Shown here piece by piece: positions 7,997-16,709 of a stretch of 37,889 nucleotides of DNA. This stretch comes from an uncultured archaeon (GTDB lineage: Archaea; Nanobdellota; Nanobdellia; Pacearchaeales; GW2011-AR1). Numbering within the stretch: position 1 is the stretch's first letter; each line of letters starts with the position of its first letter. Position numbers and translations under genes: made by a program. The notes under the pieces were generated by a model. The model worked only from the letters and a program-made list of their open reading frames with translations, was not told where the DNA came from and did not search any database. The stretch is taken from assembly GCA_902386025.1 (NCBI GenBank), contig CABMHR010000002.1, positions 151,596-189,484 of the forward strand, given 5' to 3'.

Positions 7997-10600
7997 ATGA
8001 AAAGATTGGTGATGTTTGCTTTAGGATTAATTTTAATTCTTAGTTTCGTCTCTGCTGATTTCTCTGTAGGGAAAATAAGTCATTCAACTACACAATCATA
8101 CAGCCCAGGAGAAACAATAATAGGATGGGCAAATATAAGTCTGACAGATGAACCTTCTAATTCATTACTGATATCTTTTTTCGACGGAGAGGAAGGAAAT
8201 AATATAAGTCTTATGGATTTGATAAGAAAAGATTCAAATGCAGGGTTTGAAAAAACCTGCTCTCCTTCAGACTGCAATAATAATTATGAAGAGGTTTCTG
8301 ACTCTGGAAAAACATCAACAGATTTTGGATTTATATCTGACGGCGACAGCAAAATCTTTGGATTAAAAGTAGGGGGAGACAATCTTGATTCAATTAACAA
8401 TTATTTTTCCTTAAGCGTAGCAAGTAATGCGCAGGAATCAGATGTTCCGCAATTATCAATAGATATCCTTAATGACGGGCAGATAGATTGGCAGTCTTAC
8501 AAGCCCTCTGTCAGCTTCGGAGGAAAAAATTATGGATGCTATGTATCTTCCCCAACAGAACAGCCTGATTTGACAACAACAAATTACTGCGAGAATATGA
8601 CACTCCCTGCTTCTCCTAATGTTACAATAGGAGCAAATATAATTCAGGGAACAGGAGGAAGCGCTTCATTTAGATTAAGCATTCAAGGAGAAGACGGAGA
8701 TTCTGAATACTGCGATGCAACTACAACAACAGGAGGAGAAATAAGCTGTTCTCCAAAAGGAGGAAACTTTAAGATAACAGAAGAACAGGATTTTTTTGTG
8801 TGCATAAAGGCAAAGAATTCAGTTGATTCAAATAAATACAAGATTAACAGGGAAACTTCAGGAACCAAATGCGGATATGCAGGAACTTATACAGGGAGCT
8901 TCAGTTCTAATTTTGAAATATTTGCCCAGACCGCAAAATATGCTTCTGTTGGAAGCTTTGTCTTAAATAATACTGAATTAAAAAAATACGACGGAAATAG
9001 CCACAGCATAGAAAGCGAAATAAATGATTATATTTTAAGCAGATACAACAACGATTGTTCAGACGGATGCATTATCCCAATAAAATTTTCAGGATTAACT
9101 CAAAGTGCGAGTGTTTCAAATGCAGTTGTCAAATACACTGCAGATGAAATATCAACAACTGCAAAAACTATTTATAATCTAACAGAAACACCTGCTTTGA
9201 TATCAACACCTACAAGCTCCAGATTTCAGAGATTATATTTAGACGAAGCAGGATTTAATGTTCCTGAAGATTACGGCAATTACACTTTCTCTCTCAACTT
9301 GAATGATGATGAACTATTTTTTGATAATGCAAGTGTTGAAGCCTCTGCAATAAGATATCTAACTCCAACAACAGTAGGAATAAATTATCCTGCGACATTC
9401 ACTGCTGGAATAAATTCTGCAACTAATGCAACAGAATACACTTGGAATTTCGGGGACAGCACAAGTTCAGAAGTTACAACAACAAACAAAATCAGCCATA
9501 CTTATACCCAAGTAGGAACATATGTTATAATAGTAAGCATAATTGATGTAAAGGGAAAAAGCTATTCCAAGCAGTTCAGCGTAATAGTGCAGCCAGCTTC
9601 GGAAATTGTCCCTGCTCTTCTTGATGAAGCAGAGGCAGGAATTGCAAATGTCAAAGTAGAAATATCAAATTTTTCACAATTTGAAAAAGAAAGCATCAAT
9701 AATACATTAAATCTTGGAGAGATGGAAAATAATATAACCCAGTTAAGAGCTGCAGCTTCAACAGCAGCTTCAGAAGCAGATTATGAAGCAATACTTGAGA
9801 AATTAATAGCAATAAAGATACCAACAGAAATAAGTTCTACTGCTTCAGGAAGCGATTTGCTTTTCTATCCTCAAGAAAGCAATGTTGATTTGGAAGCAAT
9901 AAGCAAAATTTACAATGAAAATTATGATTTATCAAAGTCAGATGCATACAAGAATGCAGTTGTTGAATGGAATGTTGGTTATGTGAATGCAGAACTATCA
10001 TTCAACGAAATTTCCTATACTCACAACAATTATGAAGAGCCTTTAGTTAAAGTTTTTGACATCGTTATAACAAACACTGGAGCAGACACCTCATATTTTG
10101 TGATAAGAGATGCAGGAAACATTTTATTAAAAGATTCTTATTCTGAAACAAGAAGCAACGGATATATTTACATCCCATCAAGCGGACAGCAGGAAATAGT
10201 TTTCTCCACAACAGAAGATGTTGACTTCACAAATCTGCCTATGTTTGTTTCTCCTGCCTTAAGCAAATTAACTCTTCCTGAAGTCAGCGCAGCAGAAAAA
10301 GAAAACAACAAATGGGCTACTTTTGCAATCATTGCAGTAATTATTGTTCTTGCTGCCTTGATTATATGGGTAGCTATGCAGATTTGGTACAAGAAAAAAT
10401 ATGAAAATCATCTTTTCAAAAACCAGAATAATCTTCTTAATGTGCTGAATTACATCAAATCTTCAAAAGAAAAAGGAATGAATGATAAAGATATCATTGC
10501 CCAGTTAAAAAAATCAGGATGGAATTCAGAGCAGGCAGCATATGCAATGAAAAAATATTCGGGAAAAAGCGTCGGAATATTATTTGGAAAAAAGAATTAG
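7997..10600 (+). CDS. Secreted PKD-domain protein with TM and short cytoplasmic tail
   Basis: Signal peptide; YTWNFGDSTSSEVTTTNKISHTYTQVGTYVIIVSIID PKD signature; TM near 10310-10390. Confidence 0.7.
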   Translation: MKRLVMFALGLILILSFVSADFSVGKISHSTTQSYSPGETIIGWANISLTDEPSNSLLISFFDGEEGNNISLMDLIRKDSNAGFEKTCSPSDCNNNYEEVSDSGKTSTDFGFISDGDSKIFGLKVGGDNLDSINNYFSLSVASNAQESDVPQLSIDILNDGQIDWQSYKPSVSFGGKNYGCYVSSPTEQPDLTTTNYCENMTLPASPNVTIGANIIQGTGGSASFRLSIQGEDGDSEYCDATTTTGGEISCSPKGGNFKITEEQDFFVCIKAKNSVDSNKYKINRETSGTKCGYAGTYTGSFSSNFEIFAQTAKYASVGSFVLNNTELKKYDGNSHSIESEINDYILSRYNNDCSDGCIIPIKFSGLTQSASVSNAVVKYTADEISTTAKTIYNLTETPALISTPTSSRFQRLYLDEAGFNVPEDYGNYTFSLNLNDDELFFDNASVEASAIRYLTPTTVGINYPATFTAGINSATNATEYTWNFGDSTSSEVTTTNKISHTYTQVGTYVIIVSIIDVKGKSYSKQFSVIVQPASEIVPALLDEAEAGIANVKVEISNFSQFEKESINNTLNLGEMENNITQLRAAASTAASEADYEAILEKLIAIKIPTEISSTASGSDLLFYPQESNVDLEAISKIYNENYDLSKSDAYKNAVVEWNVGYVNAELSFNEISYTHNNYEEPLVKVFDIVITNTGADTSYFVIRDAGNILLKDSYSETRSNGYIYIPSSGQQEIVFSTTEDVDFTNLPMFVSPALSKLTLPEVSAAEKENNKWATFAIIAVIIVLAALIIWVAMQIWYKKKYENHLFKNQNNLLNVLNYIKSSKEKGMNDKDIIAQLKKSGWNSEQAAYAMKKYSGKSVGILFGKKN

Positions 10601-10659
10601 CCTGATTAATTGCATTTTATTACTGAAATATTTATAAACTACTGCGACGAATTTATATT

Positions 10660-10731
10660 ATGACTGAAACAAAAGTTTCAGCACAAATAAAAAAACAGAA
10701 GTTTTTTCATAATGGCGATAAAAATTTTTAA
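10660..10731 (+). CDS. Possible 23-aa upstream ORF (MTETKVSAQIKKQKFFHNGDKNF) overlapping the GTPase start
   Basis: ATG ~25-30 nt after TATA box TTTATAAA at ~10630; overlaps the ORF at 10712 in another frame. Confidence 0.25.
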   Translation: MTETKVSAQIKKQKFFHNGDKNF

Positions 10732-11353
10732 AAATTTCTTCAAGAGGATTATTTCAAACTTATTCAAGAATAAAAAAGAAATCAAGCTTGGATTTTACGG
10801 CCCTCCTAATGCTGGAAAGACAAGTTTAGCAAACAGAATATGCAAAGATTTCACAGGGGAAGAAATAGGAACAGTAAGCAAGATTCCGCACGAGACAAGA
10901 AAGGTTCAGTTCAAGGAAAAAGTTGAAATAAGCTACAAAGGGAAGAAAATGACATTCAAAATGGTTGATACTCCTGGAATTGCGACAAAAATTGACTATG
11001 AGGATTTCCTGAAATTCAAGATGTCAAAGAAAGATGCAAAAGAAAGAGCAAAAGAAGCTACACAGGGAGTTATTGAAAGCATCAAGTGGCTTGATGATAT
11101 GGATATGGTTGTTGTTGTTCTTGACGCAAGCGAAAACCCCTACAATCAGGTTAATATTACAATAATAGGAAATCTTGTTGCAAGAAAGATTCCTGTCCTT
11201 ATTGTAGCAAATAAAATTGACTTAAAGAAGACAGATATAAAGAAGATTGAAGCAGCATTCCCAGAATATGAGGTTATTGGAATAAGCGCCAAATATGGAG
11301 ACAATCTGGAGGAATTTTATGAATCAATTTTCCGTCTATCAAAGAAAGTTTAA
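10712..11353 (+). CDS. Era/Obg-like small GTPase
   Basis: GPPNAGKTS P-loop, DTPG, NKID, SAK motifs. Confidence 0.9.
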   Translation: MAIKIFKNFFKRIISNLFKNKKEIKLGFYGPPNAGKTSLANRICKDFTGEEIGTVSKIPHETRKVQFKEKVEISYKGKKMTFKMVDTPGIATKIDYEDFLKFKMSKKDAKERAKEATQGVIESIKWLDDMDMVVVVLDASENPYNQVNITIIGNLVARKIPVLIVANKIDLKKTDIKKIEAAFPEYEVIGISAKYGDNLEEFYESIFRLSKKV

Positions 11354-11379
11354 TTTTTAGTAAAGATTAAAAAGCATAT

Positions 11380-11814
11380 TTGAGTATATATAAAATGAGC
11401 GATAAAAAAAGGGGGGGCGGAGAAAGGCTTGGGAAGATAAAGGGGTTTTCAATTCAGTTTCTTCCTTATTCAGAAATAAAGGGGCTTGACAGCGACGAAA
11501 GAATAAAGAAAATACTCGGAATAGTTCTTAGCAACAACATATTGATACTGCAGGGAAAATTAACTTCAAATGAGGAAACAAGGCTTATTGGAGACACTAT
11601 GGCGATGATTGGACACATAAAAGAGTTCAGGGGTATAGAGCTTGCAGTAATTTCAGAAGGCGGAGGAGAAAGCATATTAGGAAAGATGACAAGAGGAATT
11701 GCAAATGCACTTGCAGGAGGAGATTTCAGTGCAATTACAATAATCGGGCCTGCAACAATCGTAAAAGAGATGAAAAGAAATCCAAAGAAGATAGAATTGC
11801 TATTAAACAGATAA
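11380..11814 (+). CDS. DUF2073-type conserved archaeal protein
   Basis: Sequence character and position immediately after Era-like GTPase, a recurrent archaeal neighbourhood. Confidence 0.65.
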   Translation: MSIYKMSDKKRGGGERLGKIKGFSIQFLPYSEIKGLDSDERIKKILGIVLSNNILILQGKLTSNEETRLIGDTMAMIGHIKEFRGIELAVISEGGGESILGKMTRGIANALAGGDFSAITIIGPATIVKEMKRNPKKIELLLNR

Positions 11815-11899
11815 TTTCTATTGTTAAGTATAAGAAAATATAAATACTGCAGTTAAGTTTTATATTTATGTCAATTAAATTTTCTATTTTAACAAAATA

Positions 11900-12313
11900 A
11901 TGGCGCACCAATGCGTTCATTGCGGAAAAATATATCCTGCAGGAAGCAAGGAGCTTTTGGAAGGATGCGGCAAATGCGGGAGCCATTTTTTCTTTTTCAT
12001 AAAAGACGAACAGCTTGCAAGAATAAGAGAAAATCCTATTGAAATCCCAGTTGAGAGCAGAAAAGAAGTTGAAAAAGAAATAAGGGAGCTTGCAGGAATA
12101 ATAGAAGAAGACACGCCAGTCATTCTTGACATTGAATCTGTAAGAGTTACAGGAGAAGGAAAGTTTGAAATTGATTTGGTAAATGTTTTTAACAAGAAGC
12201 GTCCATTAATATACAAGATTGAAGAGGGAAAATACATAATTGACTTGGCTTCAACATTAAAGCAAAATGTAAAGGGGCTTAAAGAAATAAAAAATCCAGA
12301 TGAAAAAGATTGA
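11900..12313 (+). CDS. Zn-ribbon protein (COG3364/DUF2072-like)
   Basis: N-terminal CVHCGKIY...CGKCGS zinc ribbon. Confidence 0.75.
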   Translation: MAHQCVHCGKIYPAGSKELLEGCGKCGSHFFFFIKDEQLARIRENPIEIPVESRKEVEKEIRELAGIIEEDTPVILDIESVRVTGEGKFEIDLVNVFNKKRPLIYKIEEGKYIIDLASTLKQNVKGLKEIKNPDEKD

Positions 12314-13577
12314 GAACATATTAAAAGAGGTTTTAATAAAAGTAAATCCGCCTAAAGAAAGCTTGGATTATATTGAGAAATTTCTGAAAAAGTTTATTGC
12401 AGAGCTTGAAGGAAAGTTCAGAAAGATGAAGGCAGATGTTCAGATTTTTGTCGGAGGTAGCTTTGCAAAAGGAACAATGATACGAAAAGGAAAGTATGAT
12501 GTAGATGTTTTTGCAAGATTTGACGAAAAATACAGGGGGAAAAATATTTCTGGGATTACAAAAAAAGCGCTTGAAGAAATGAAGGCAGATTTTTCAGTTG
12601 TCCACGGCTCAAGGGATTATTTCCGGATTGATGTTGGCTCTTCATTCTTTGTTGAAATCGTCCCTGTCATAAAAGTGAAAAAGCCAAAGGAAGCTGAAAA
12701 CATAACAGACTTGTCTTATTTTCACGTTGATTATGTAAAAAAGAAGCTGAAAACAGGAAAAATGACAGAAGAAGTCAGGCTTGCAAAGGCATTCTGCCAC
12801 GCGAACAAATGTTACGGAGCAGAGGGTTATATCAACGGATTTTCAGGATATGCATTAGAACTTTTAATTAACCATTACAAAAGCTTTTTGAATTTTGCAA
12901 GGGGGATGACAAAGATAAAAGACAAGGAAATAATTGACAACGAGAAACTTTACAAGAATAAAAGCGAAATTATGATGAATATGAACAGCGCGAAAATGGT
13001 TTCTCCAATAATTGTGATAGACCCGACTTACAAAGAAAGAAATGCACTTGCTGCACTTTCAGAGGAAACTTTCAGGCAGTTCAAGGAAGTATGCAGGAAA
13101 TTTTTGAAAAATCCTTCTGAAAAAGCGTTTGAAGAACAGGAGATTAATCTTGAAAAGATAAAAGAGAATGCAAGAAAAACAAAGTCGGAATTTATTTCAT
13201 TGATAGCAGAGACAGACAAGCAGGAAGGAGATGTCGCTGGAAGCAAGCTCATAAAATTTTACAGACATTTAAGCGAAGAAATAGGGAAATATTACAAAAT
13301 TAGCAATAAAGGATTTGATTACAATGACAAAAAACAGGCAAATTATTTCTTTGTTTTAAAGAAAAAGGATTTTATCCTCTTGAACGGGCCTGATAAAAAA
13401 GACAAGAAGAATTCTGCTTTGTTCAGAAAGAAGCACAAAAATGCTTTTGTCAAAGGAAACAGAATATTTGCAAAAGAAAAACTAGACAAGAGCATTCGTG
13501 AATTTATCAATGACTGGAAATTCAAAAATTCTGAAAAGATGAAAGAAATGCACATAGTTGGATTAAAAATTGATTAG
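12300..13577 (+). CDS. cca: CCA tRNA nucleotidyltransferase, archaeal class I
   Basis: GGSFAKGTMIRKGKYDVDVF nucleotidyltransferase motif and AKAFCHANKCYGAEGYINGFSGYALELLINHYKSF. Confidence 0.92.
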   Translation: MKKIENILKEVLIKVNPPKESLDYIEKFLKKFIAELEGKFRKMKADVQIFVGGSFAKGTMIRKGKYDVDVFARFDEKYRGKNISGITKKALEEMKADFSVVHGSRDYFRIDVGSSFFVEIVPVIKVKKPKEAENITDLSYFHVDYVKKKLKTGKMTEEVRLAKAFCHANKCYGAEGYINGFSGYALELLINHYKSFLNFARGMTKIKDKEIIDNEKLYKNKSEIMMNMNSAKMVSPIIVIDPTYKERNALAALSEETFRQFKEVCRKFLKNPSEKAFEEQEINLEKIKENARKTKSEFISLIAETDKQEGDVAGSKLIKFYRHLSEEIGKYYKISNKGFDYNDKKQANYFFVLKKKDFILLNGPDKKDKKNSALFRKKHKNAFVKGNRIFAKEKLDKSIREFINDWKFKNSEKMKEMHIVGLKID

Positions 13578-13579
13578 AT

Positions 13580-14362
13580 TTATTTCTCACCAATTGCCTT
13601 GTCAAACAAAGTTGCAAAAGATTCTGCGAAGAAATCTGAATTAAGCCAAACAGCAATATCTTCAGCATCATTTCCTTCTTTTACAATATAGAAAAGAACT
13701 TCTGTCCTGTCAATTATGAAAAACTTTGCATCAATATCAATTCTTTTTGCTTTGATTCCAAACTTAACTTCAATTTCTTTTATAAGCTTCTCATCTCCTG
13801 AAAGAGCTATCTTTGTTTTTATGCTTGCTTTTTTTAATGCTGAAATTGTCTGGAAGAAAAGCTTTGCTTTTGATTTTAATTCCTGTGCATTTGTGCAGAT
13901 TATAACTTCTTTCTTTGCATTATTGATTATTTCCTTGAGAAAGTTGGAAATGTTGGATTTTCCCTTTAATGAAGAAGATATTTCCTCTTTCTTTACAGGG
14001 CTTATGCCTGTTTTGTATAATGCTTCAAGCTGGCTGAATTCATCTGTTTCTCTTAATCTCGCCAAAAGATTAACTTTCTCTTCTGCGTTTTTTCTTATGT
14101 CTCCCTTTATTCTTTCAAGAATTATTTGAGGCTTTACACCAAGATATTTTACTGGTTTTCCCATCCTGATTATTGCAAATCCTTTTTTTTCCAACCCTTC
14201 AAGAACATCATAAGTTCTACTTCTTGGAACTCTTGAAATTGCTGCAACTTCTCCAACAGAAGCAACCCCCTTGCTTAAAAGAGCAAGCCAGACTTTTGTT
14301 TCATACACATTAAGATTAAAGTGGTCCTTAACCCTGTTTGTCAATTCCTGAGCTAATATCAT
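13580..14362 (-). CDS. TrmB-family transcriptional regulator
   Basis: N-terminal wHTH LTNRVKDHFNLNVYETKVWLALLSKGVASVGEVAAISRVPRSRTYDVLEGLEKKGFA. Confidence 0.85.
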   Translation of the reverse strand: MILAQELTNRVKDHFNLNVYETKVWLALLSKGVASVGEVAAISRVPRSRTYDVLEGLEKKGFAIIRMGKPVKYLGVKPQIILERIKGDIRKNAEEKVNLLARLRETDEFSQLEALYKTGISPVKKEEISSSLKGKSNISNFLKEIINNAKKEVIICTNAQELKSKAKLFFQTISALKKASIKTKIALSGDEKLIKEIEVKFGIKAKRIDIDAKFFIIDRTEVLFYIVKEGNDAEDIAVWLNSDFFAESFATLFDKAIGEK

Positions 14363-14556
14363 TAAATAAAGCCCCCCAATTTGTTCAATATCTTATTAGA
14401 CAATGTTTCTGCTGGTTTGCCATGCATAGCTATTAATTCATAGAGAATTCCTTCTAATTGCTGTCCTTCCAAAGAACCAACACTATATCTTTCTTGAGAC
14501 AGATTGCTGACTAATGATTTGTATTCTTCAAGATTTCTTGACTGCTGAGTTTCCAT
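14362..14556 (-). CDS. Small hypothetical protein, TAATG-coupled to TrmB regulator
   Basis: 64-aa ORF sharing one nucleotide with the downstream start. Confidence 0.4.
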   Translation of the reverse strand: METQQSRNLEEYKSLVSNLSQERYSVGSLEGQQLEGILYELIAMHGKPAETLSNKILNKLGGFI

Positions 14557-14619
14557 AAAAGACGCATAGGAAACACGATTTATAAATCTTATTATTGTTA
14601 CCTTTTATTAGTAGCAATT

Positions 14620-15612
14620 TTATAATAAAATCTGAGAAAGGATAAGCCCCAAGAAAATTCCTGCACTTATGAAAGGCATTGCTGGATAGAATTTCTTTTT
14701 TTCAGAGAATACAAACAGCAGAGTTAAGCCAAGAGTTGCTCCTGCTATCACAAAGACAGCAGGCAAAAATCCCCCGTGGAATGCAAAATTCGGCAATAAG
14801 TGGAAAGGCAGGCTTATTGAACCTGTTTTCAAAACTACTCCTGATGAAATTATAGGGAACACAATATCTCCTCCGCCGAGAATTGCCATATTGACTTTTA
14901 TTTTTTTCTTTATTTTTGATTTTTTCAGTTTCTTCAGATTCATTCTCATCTCTTTTGAAATATAAGGGACAAAAAATCCAGAGAATACTTTTAATTTATT
15001 TATCTGATATTTTGCCATCTTCTGCATTATCCCAGAGTGCCAGACAGCCCACATATCATATATTGAAATCAGGATTAAAAGAACAATAATAAACCAGAGA
15101 TTCAGTATTGGAACAAAAACTGTTGCAATTCCTGGATAAATTAAAAGTTCTGTCAGATTGTGAACAAGAAAATTCTGCCTGAATATTTTTATGAATCCCA
15201 AAACTAAAGCAACGATTACTGCAGGGATTATAAAGAACAGGGAGTTGGCAAAAATTGCGAGAGGAGATTTAAGCAAGATTGCATTTATTGTTATGAATAA
15301 TGCAATTGAGACAACGCTGAAAAACCAGATTCTAAGAACAACATTAATCTTGAATTTTGTCAGAAGAAAGAGGATGACAATTGCAATTATAAAAGAAATT
15401 AAAAGGGAGCCAAAATACATGCTGAAATCAGATTCTTGCGTTATTTGAGGAGGTTGAATCCAGGACAGGCTTGGATTTTCAGCAATCTGCGTTGTCCCGT
15501 TGACTATTGTTTTTATTTCAAAGGGATTTGCATTTAAAACATACAGCCCGATAAACTGCGTAATAACAAACATCGACAGCAGAATTATTGTTATCTTTAC
15601 GTTGTGTTTCAC
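14620..15612 (-). CDS. Presenilin/SPP-like GxGD intramembrane aspartyl protease
   Basis: Multi-TM; YDMWAVWHSGIMQKMAKY and GGGDIVFPIISSG catalytic motifs, FYPAMPFI (PAL-like). Confidence 0.85.
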   Translation of the reverse strand: MKHNVKITIILLSMFVITQFIGLYVLNANPFEIKTIVNGTTQIAENPSLSWIQPPQITQESDFSMYFGSLLISFIIAIVILFLLTKFKINVVLRIWFFSVVSIALFITINAILLKSPLAIFANSLFFIIPAVIVALVLGFIKIFRQNFLVHNLTELLIYPGIATVFVPILNLWFIIVLLILISIYDMWAVWHSGIMQKMAKYQINKLKVFSGFFVPYISKEMRMNLKKLKKSKIKKKIKVNMAILGGGDIVFPIISSGVVLKTGSISLPFHLLPNFAFHGGFLPAVFVIAGATLGLTLLFVFSEKKKFYPAMPFISAGIFLGLILSQILL

Positions 15613-15613
15613 C

Positions 15614-15676
15614 TGCTACGACACCTCCGGTTTCGTTCGCTTGACTTTCCCACTAAAATACTGCTCATGGCTGATC
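15614..15676 (-). promoter_or_regulatory. Leader element copy E1, upstream of presenilin-like protease
   Basis: Sense: GATCAGCCATGAGCAGTATTTTAGTGGGAAAGTCAAGCGAACGAAACCGGAGGTGTCGTAGCA; aligns without gaps to E2/E3. Confidence 0.8.
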
Positions 15677-15758
15677 GCCTCTCTTCATTATAGAGAATAA
15701 TTAAAAGAAGTTTTTAAATCTTGATAAAGCTTAAATAAGAGAATTGATTTAATCTGGA

Positions 15759-16040
15759 ATGATGGATGAAGAGGGAAGAAGAATGATGTTTGTGCTGTCT
15801 GAACAATGCGATTCTGAATTGGAAAAACTAATGAGAGAAAAAGAGAGAGTTGGTGAAATTGTTGATGAAGATGTGAATATATTTTTTTCTAAATACAGAG
15901 GGATAGTAGAGGAAAAAATAATTGAAGAGATAAAACAGGAATATAGAAGCAAGCTTATCGGGAAAAAAAGAGAAGCATTTAACCAAGCAATCAGGAAATT
16001 AGAATTAGTCAAAGGGGAATGTGATAGTTATTCATCTTAA
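15759..16040 (+). CDS. Small charged hypothetical protein
   Basis: 93-aa ORF between divergent leader and convergent toxin-like ORF. Confidence 0.5.
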   Translation: MMDEEGRRMMFVLSEQCDSELEKLMREKERVGEIVDEDVNIFFSKYRGIVEEKIIEEIKQEYRSKLIGKKREAFNQAIRKLELVKGECDSYSS

Positions 16041-16042
16041 TC

Positions 16043-16399
16043 TTAATTATATTTTCCTTTTCTTTCATACCCTTTATGAGTTTCCTCAACTTCCAAAATA
16101 ATCTGGAGAACTTTTAATTCTCCTCCTGAAACAATTGTATAAAACCCTCTTGAACCTCTTGTTAAATCCATCATAAACAGGTTAGTTATTTCATATTTCT
16201 TTTCGTAATACTCGTAGATTGGGAGTTTCTTTGATATTGGGGCTCCTGTTCTTTTTTCTTTTAAGAATTGGATTGCTTTTAATATAAGAGAATAAAGTTT
16301 TTCATTTGTCTTATTTCCATTCTGCAATTCTGCTTCAATTTCTATTTTTGATTTAAATAACTCAGGGGATAGTTGAACAATAAATTCTTTGTTTATCAA
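16043..16399 (-). CDS. RelE-superfamily-like protein (putative toxin)
   Basis: C-terminal NLFMMDLTRGSRGFYTIVSGGELKVLQIILEVEETHKGYERKGKY resembles RelE fold C-terminus; 4-nt overlap with upstream HTH ORF. Confidence 0.5.
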   Translation of the reverse strand: MINKEFIVQLSPELFKSKIEIEAELQNGNKTNEKLYSLILKAIQFLKEKRTGAPISKKLPIYEYYEKKYEITNLFMMDLTRGSRGFYTIVSGGELKVLQIILEVEETHKGYERKGKYN

Positions 16400-16653
16400 A
16401 CACTAACTGCCCCCCGGATTAATTCGTTCAATTTTTTACTGTTGGGAAAAATCCAGATGATTCTATTATCTTCAAAGATTATTTTATTTGACTTTTCCAG
16501 ATAGTTTAAGATTAACTTGAAAGTTTGATATTGCATTTTTTTTGGTAATGCTCTCCATAATTCCATTCTTGTTGGATAATTTTTTAATTGTTGAATTATC
16601 TTCTCCACCATTAGAACTGAATCTAATTGGGGATAGTGCAATATATTTTCCAT
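16396..16653 (-). CDS. Small winged-HTH-like protein (putative antitoxin/repressor)
   Basis: 85-aa ORF with NYLEKSNKIIFEDNRIIWIF wing-like segment; palindrome over its start codon. Confidence 0.45.
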   Translation of the reverse strand: MENILHYPQLDSVLMVEKIIQQLKNYPTRMELWRALPKKMQYQTFKLILNYLEKSNKIIFEDNRIIWIFPNSKKLNELIRGAVSV

Positions 16654-16670
16654 TATATAAGTGTATATAA
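16653..16670. promoter_or_regulatory. Perfect palindrome TTATATA-AGTG-TATATAA overlapping start codon/promoter of the HTH ORF
   Basis: Read directly: ttatataagtgtatataa. Confidence 0.6.
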
Positions 16671-16709
16671 CTACATTTTTAAAGTTTTCGGAGAAAAAGG
16701 ATTATAGAA

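Noticed and set aside
15684-15692. TATAAT sequence (minus strand) upstream of E1 as a sigma-type -10 promoter
   Set aside because: No TTGACA-like -35 at the right spacing, and a better archaeal TATA-like box (TTTAAAAA) lies ~25 nt further upstream; TATAAT is expected by chance in this AT-rich DNA.
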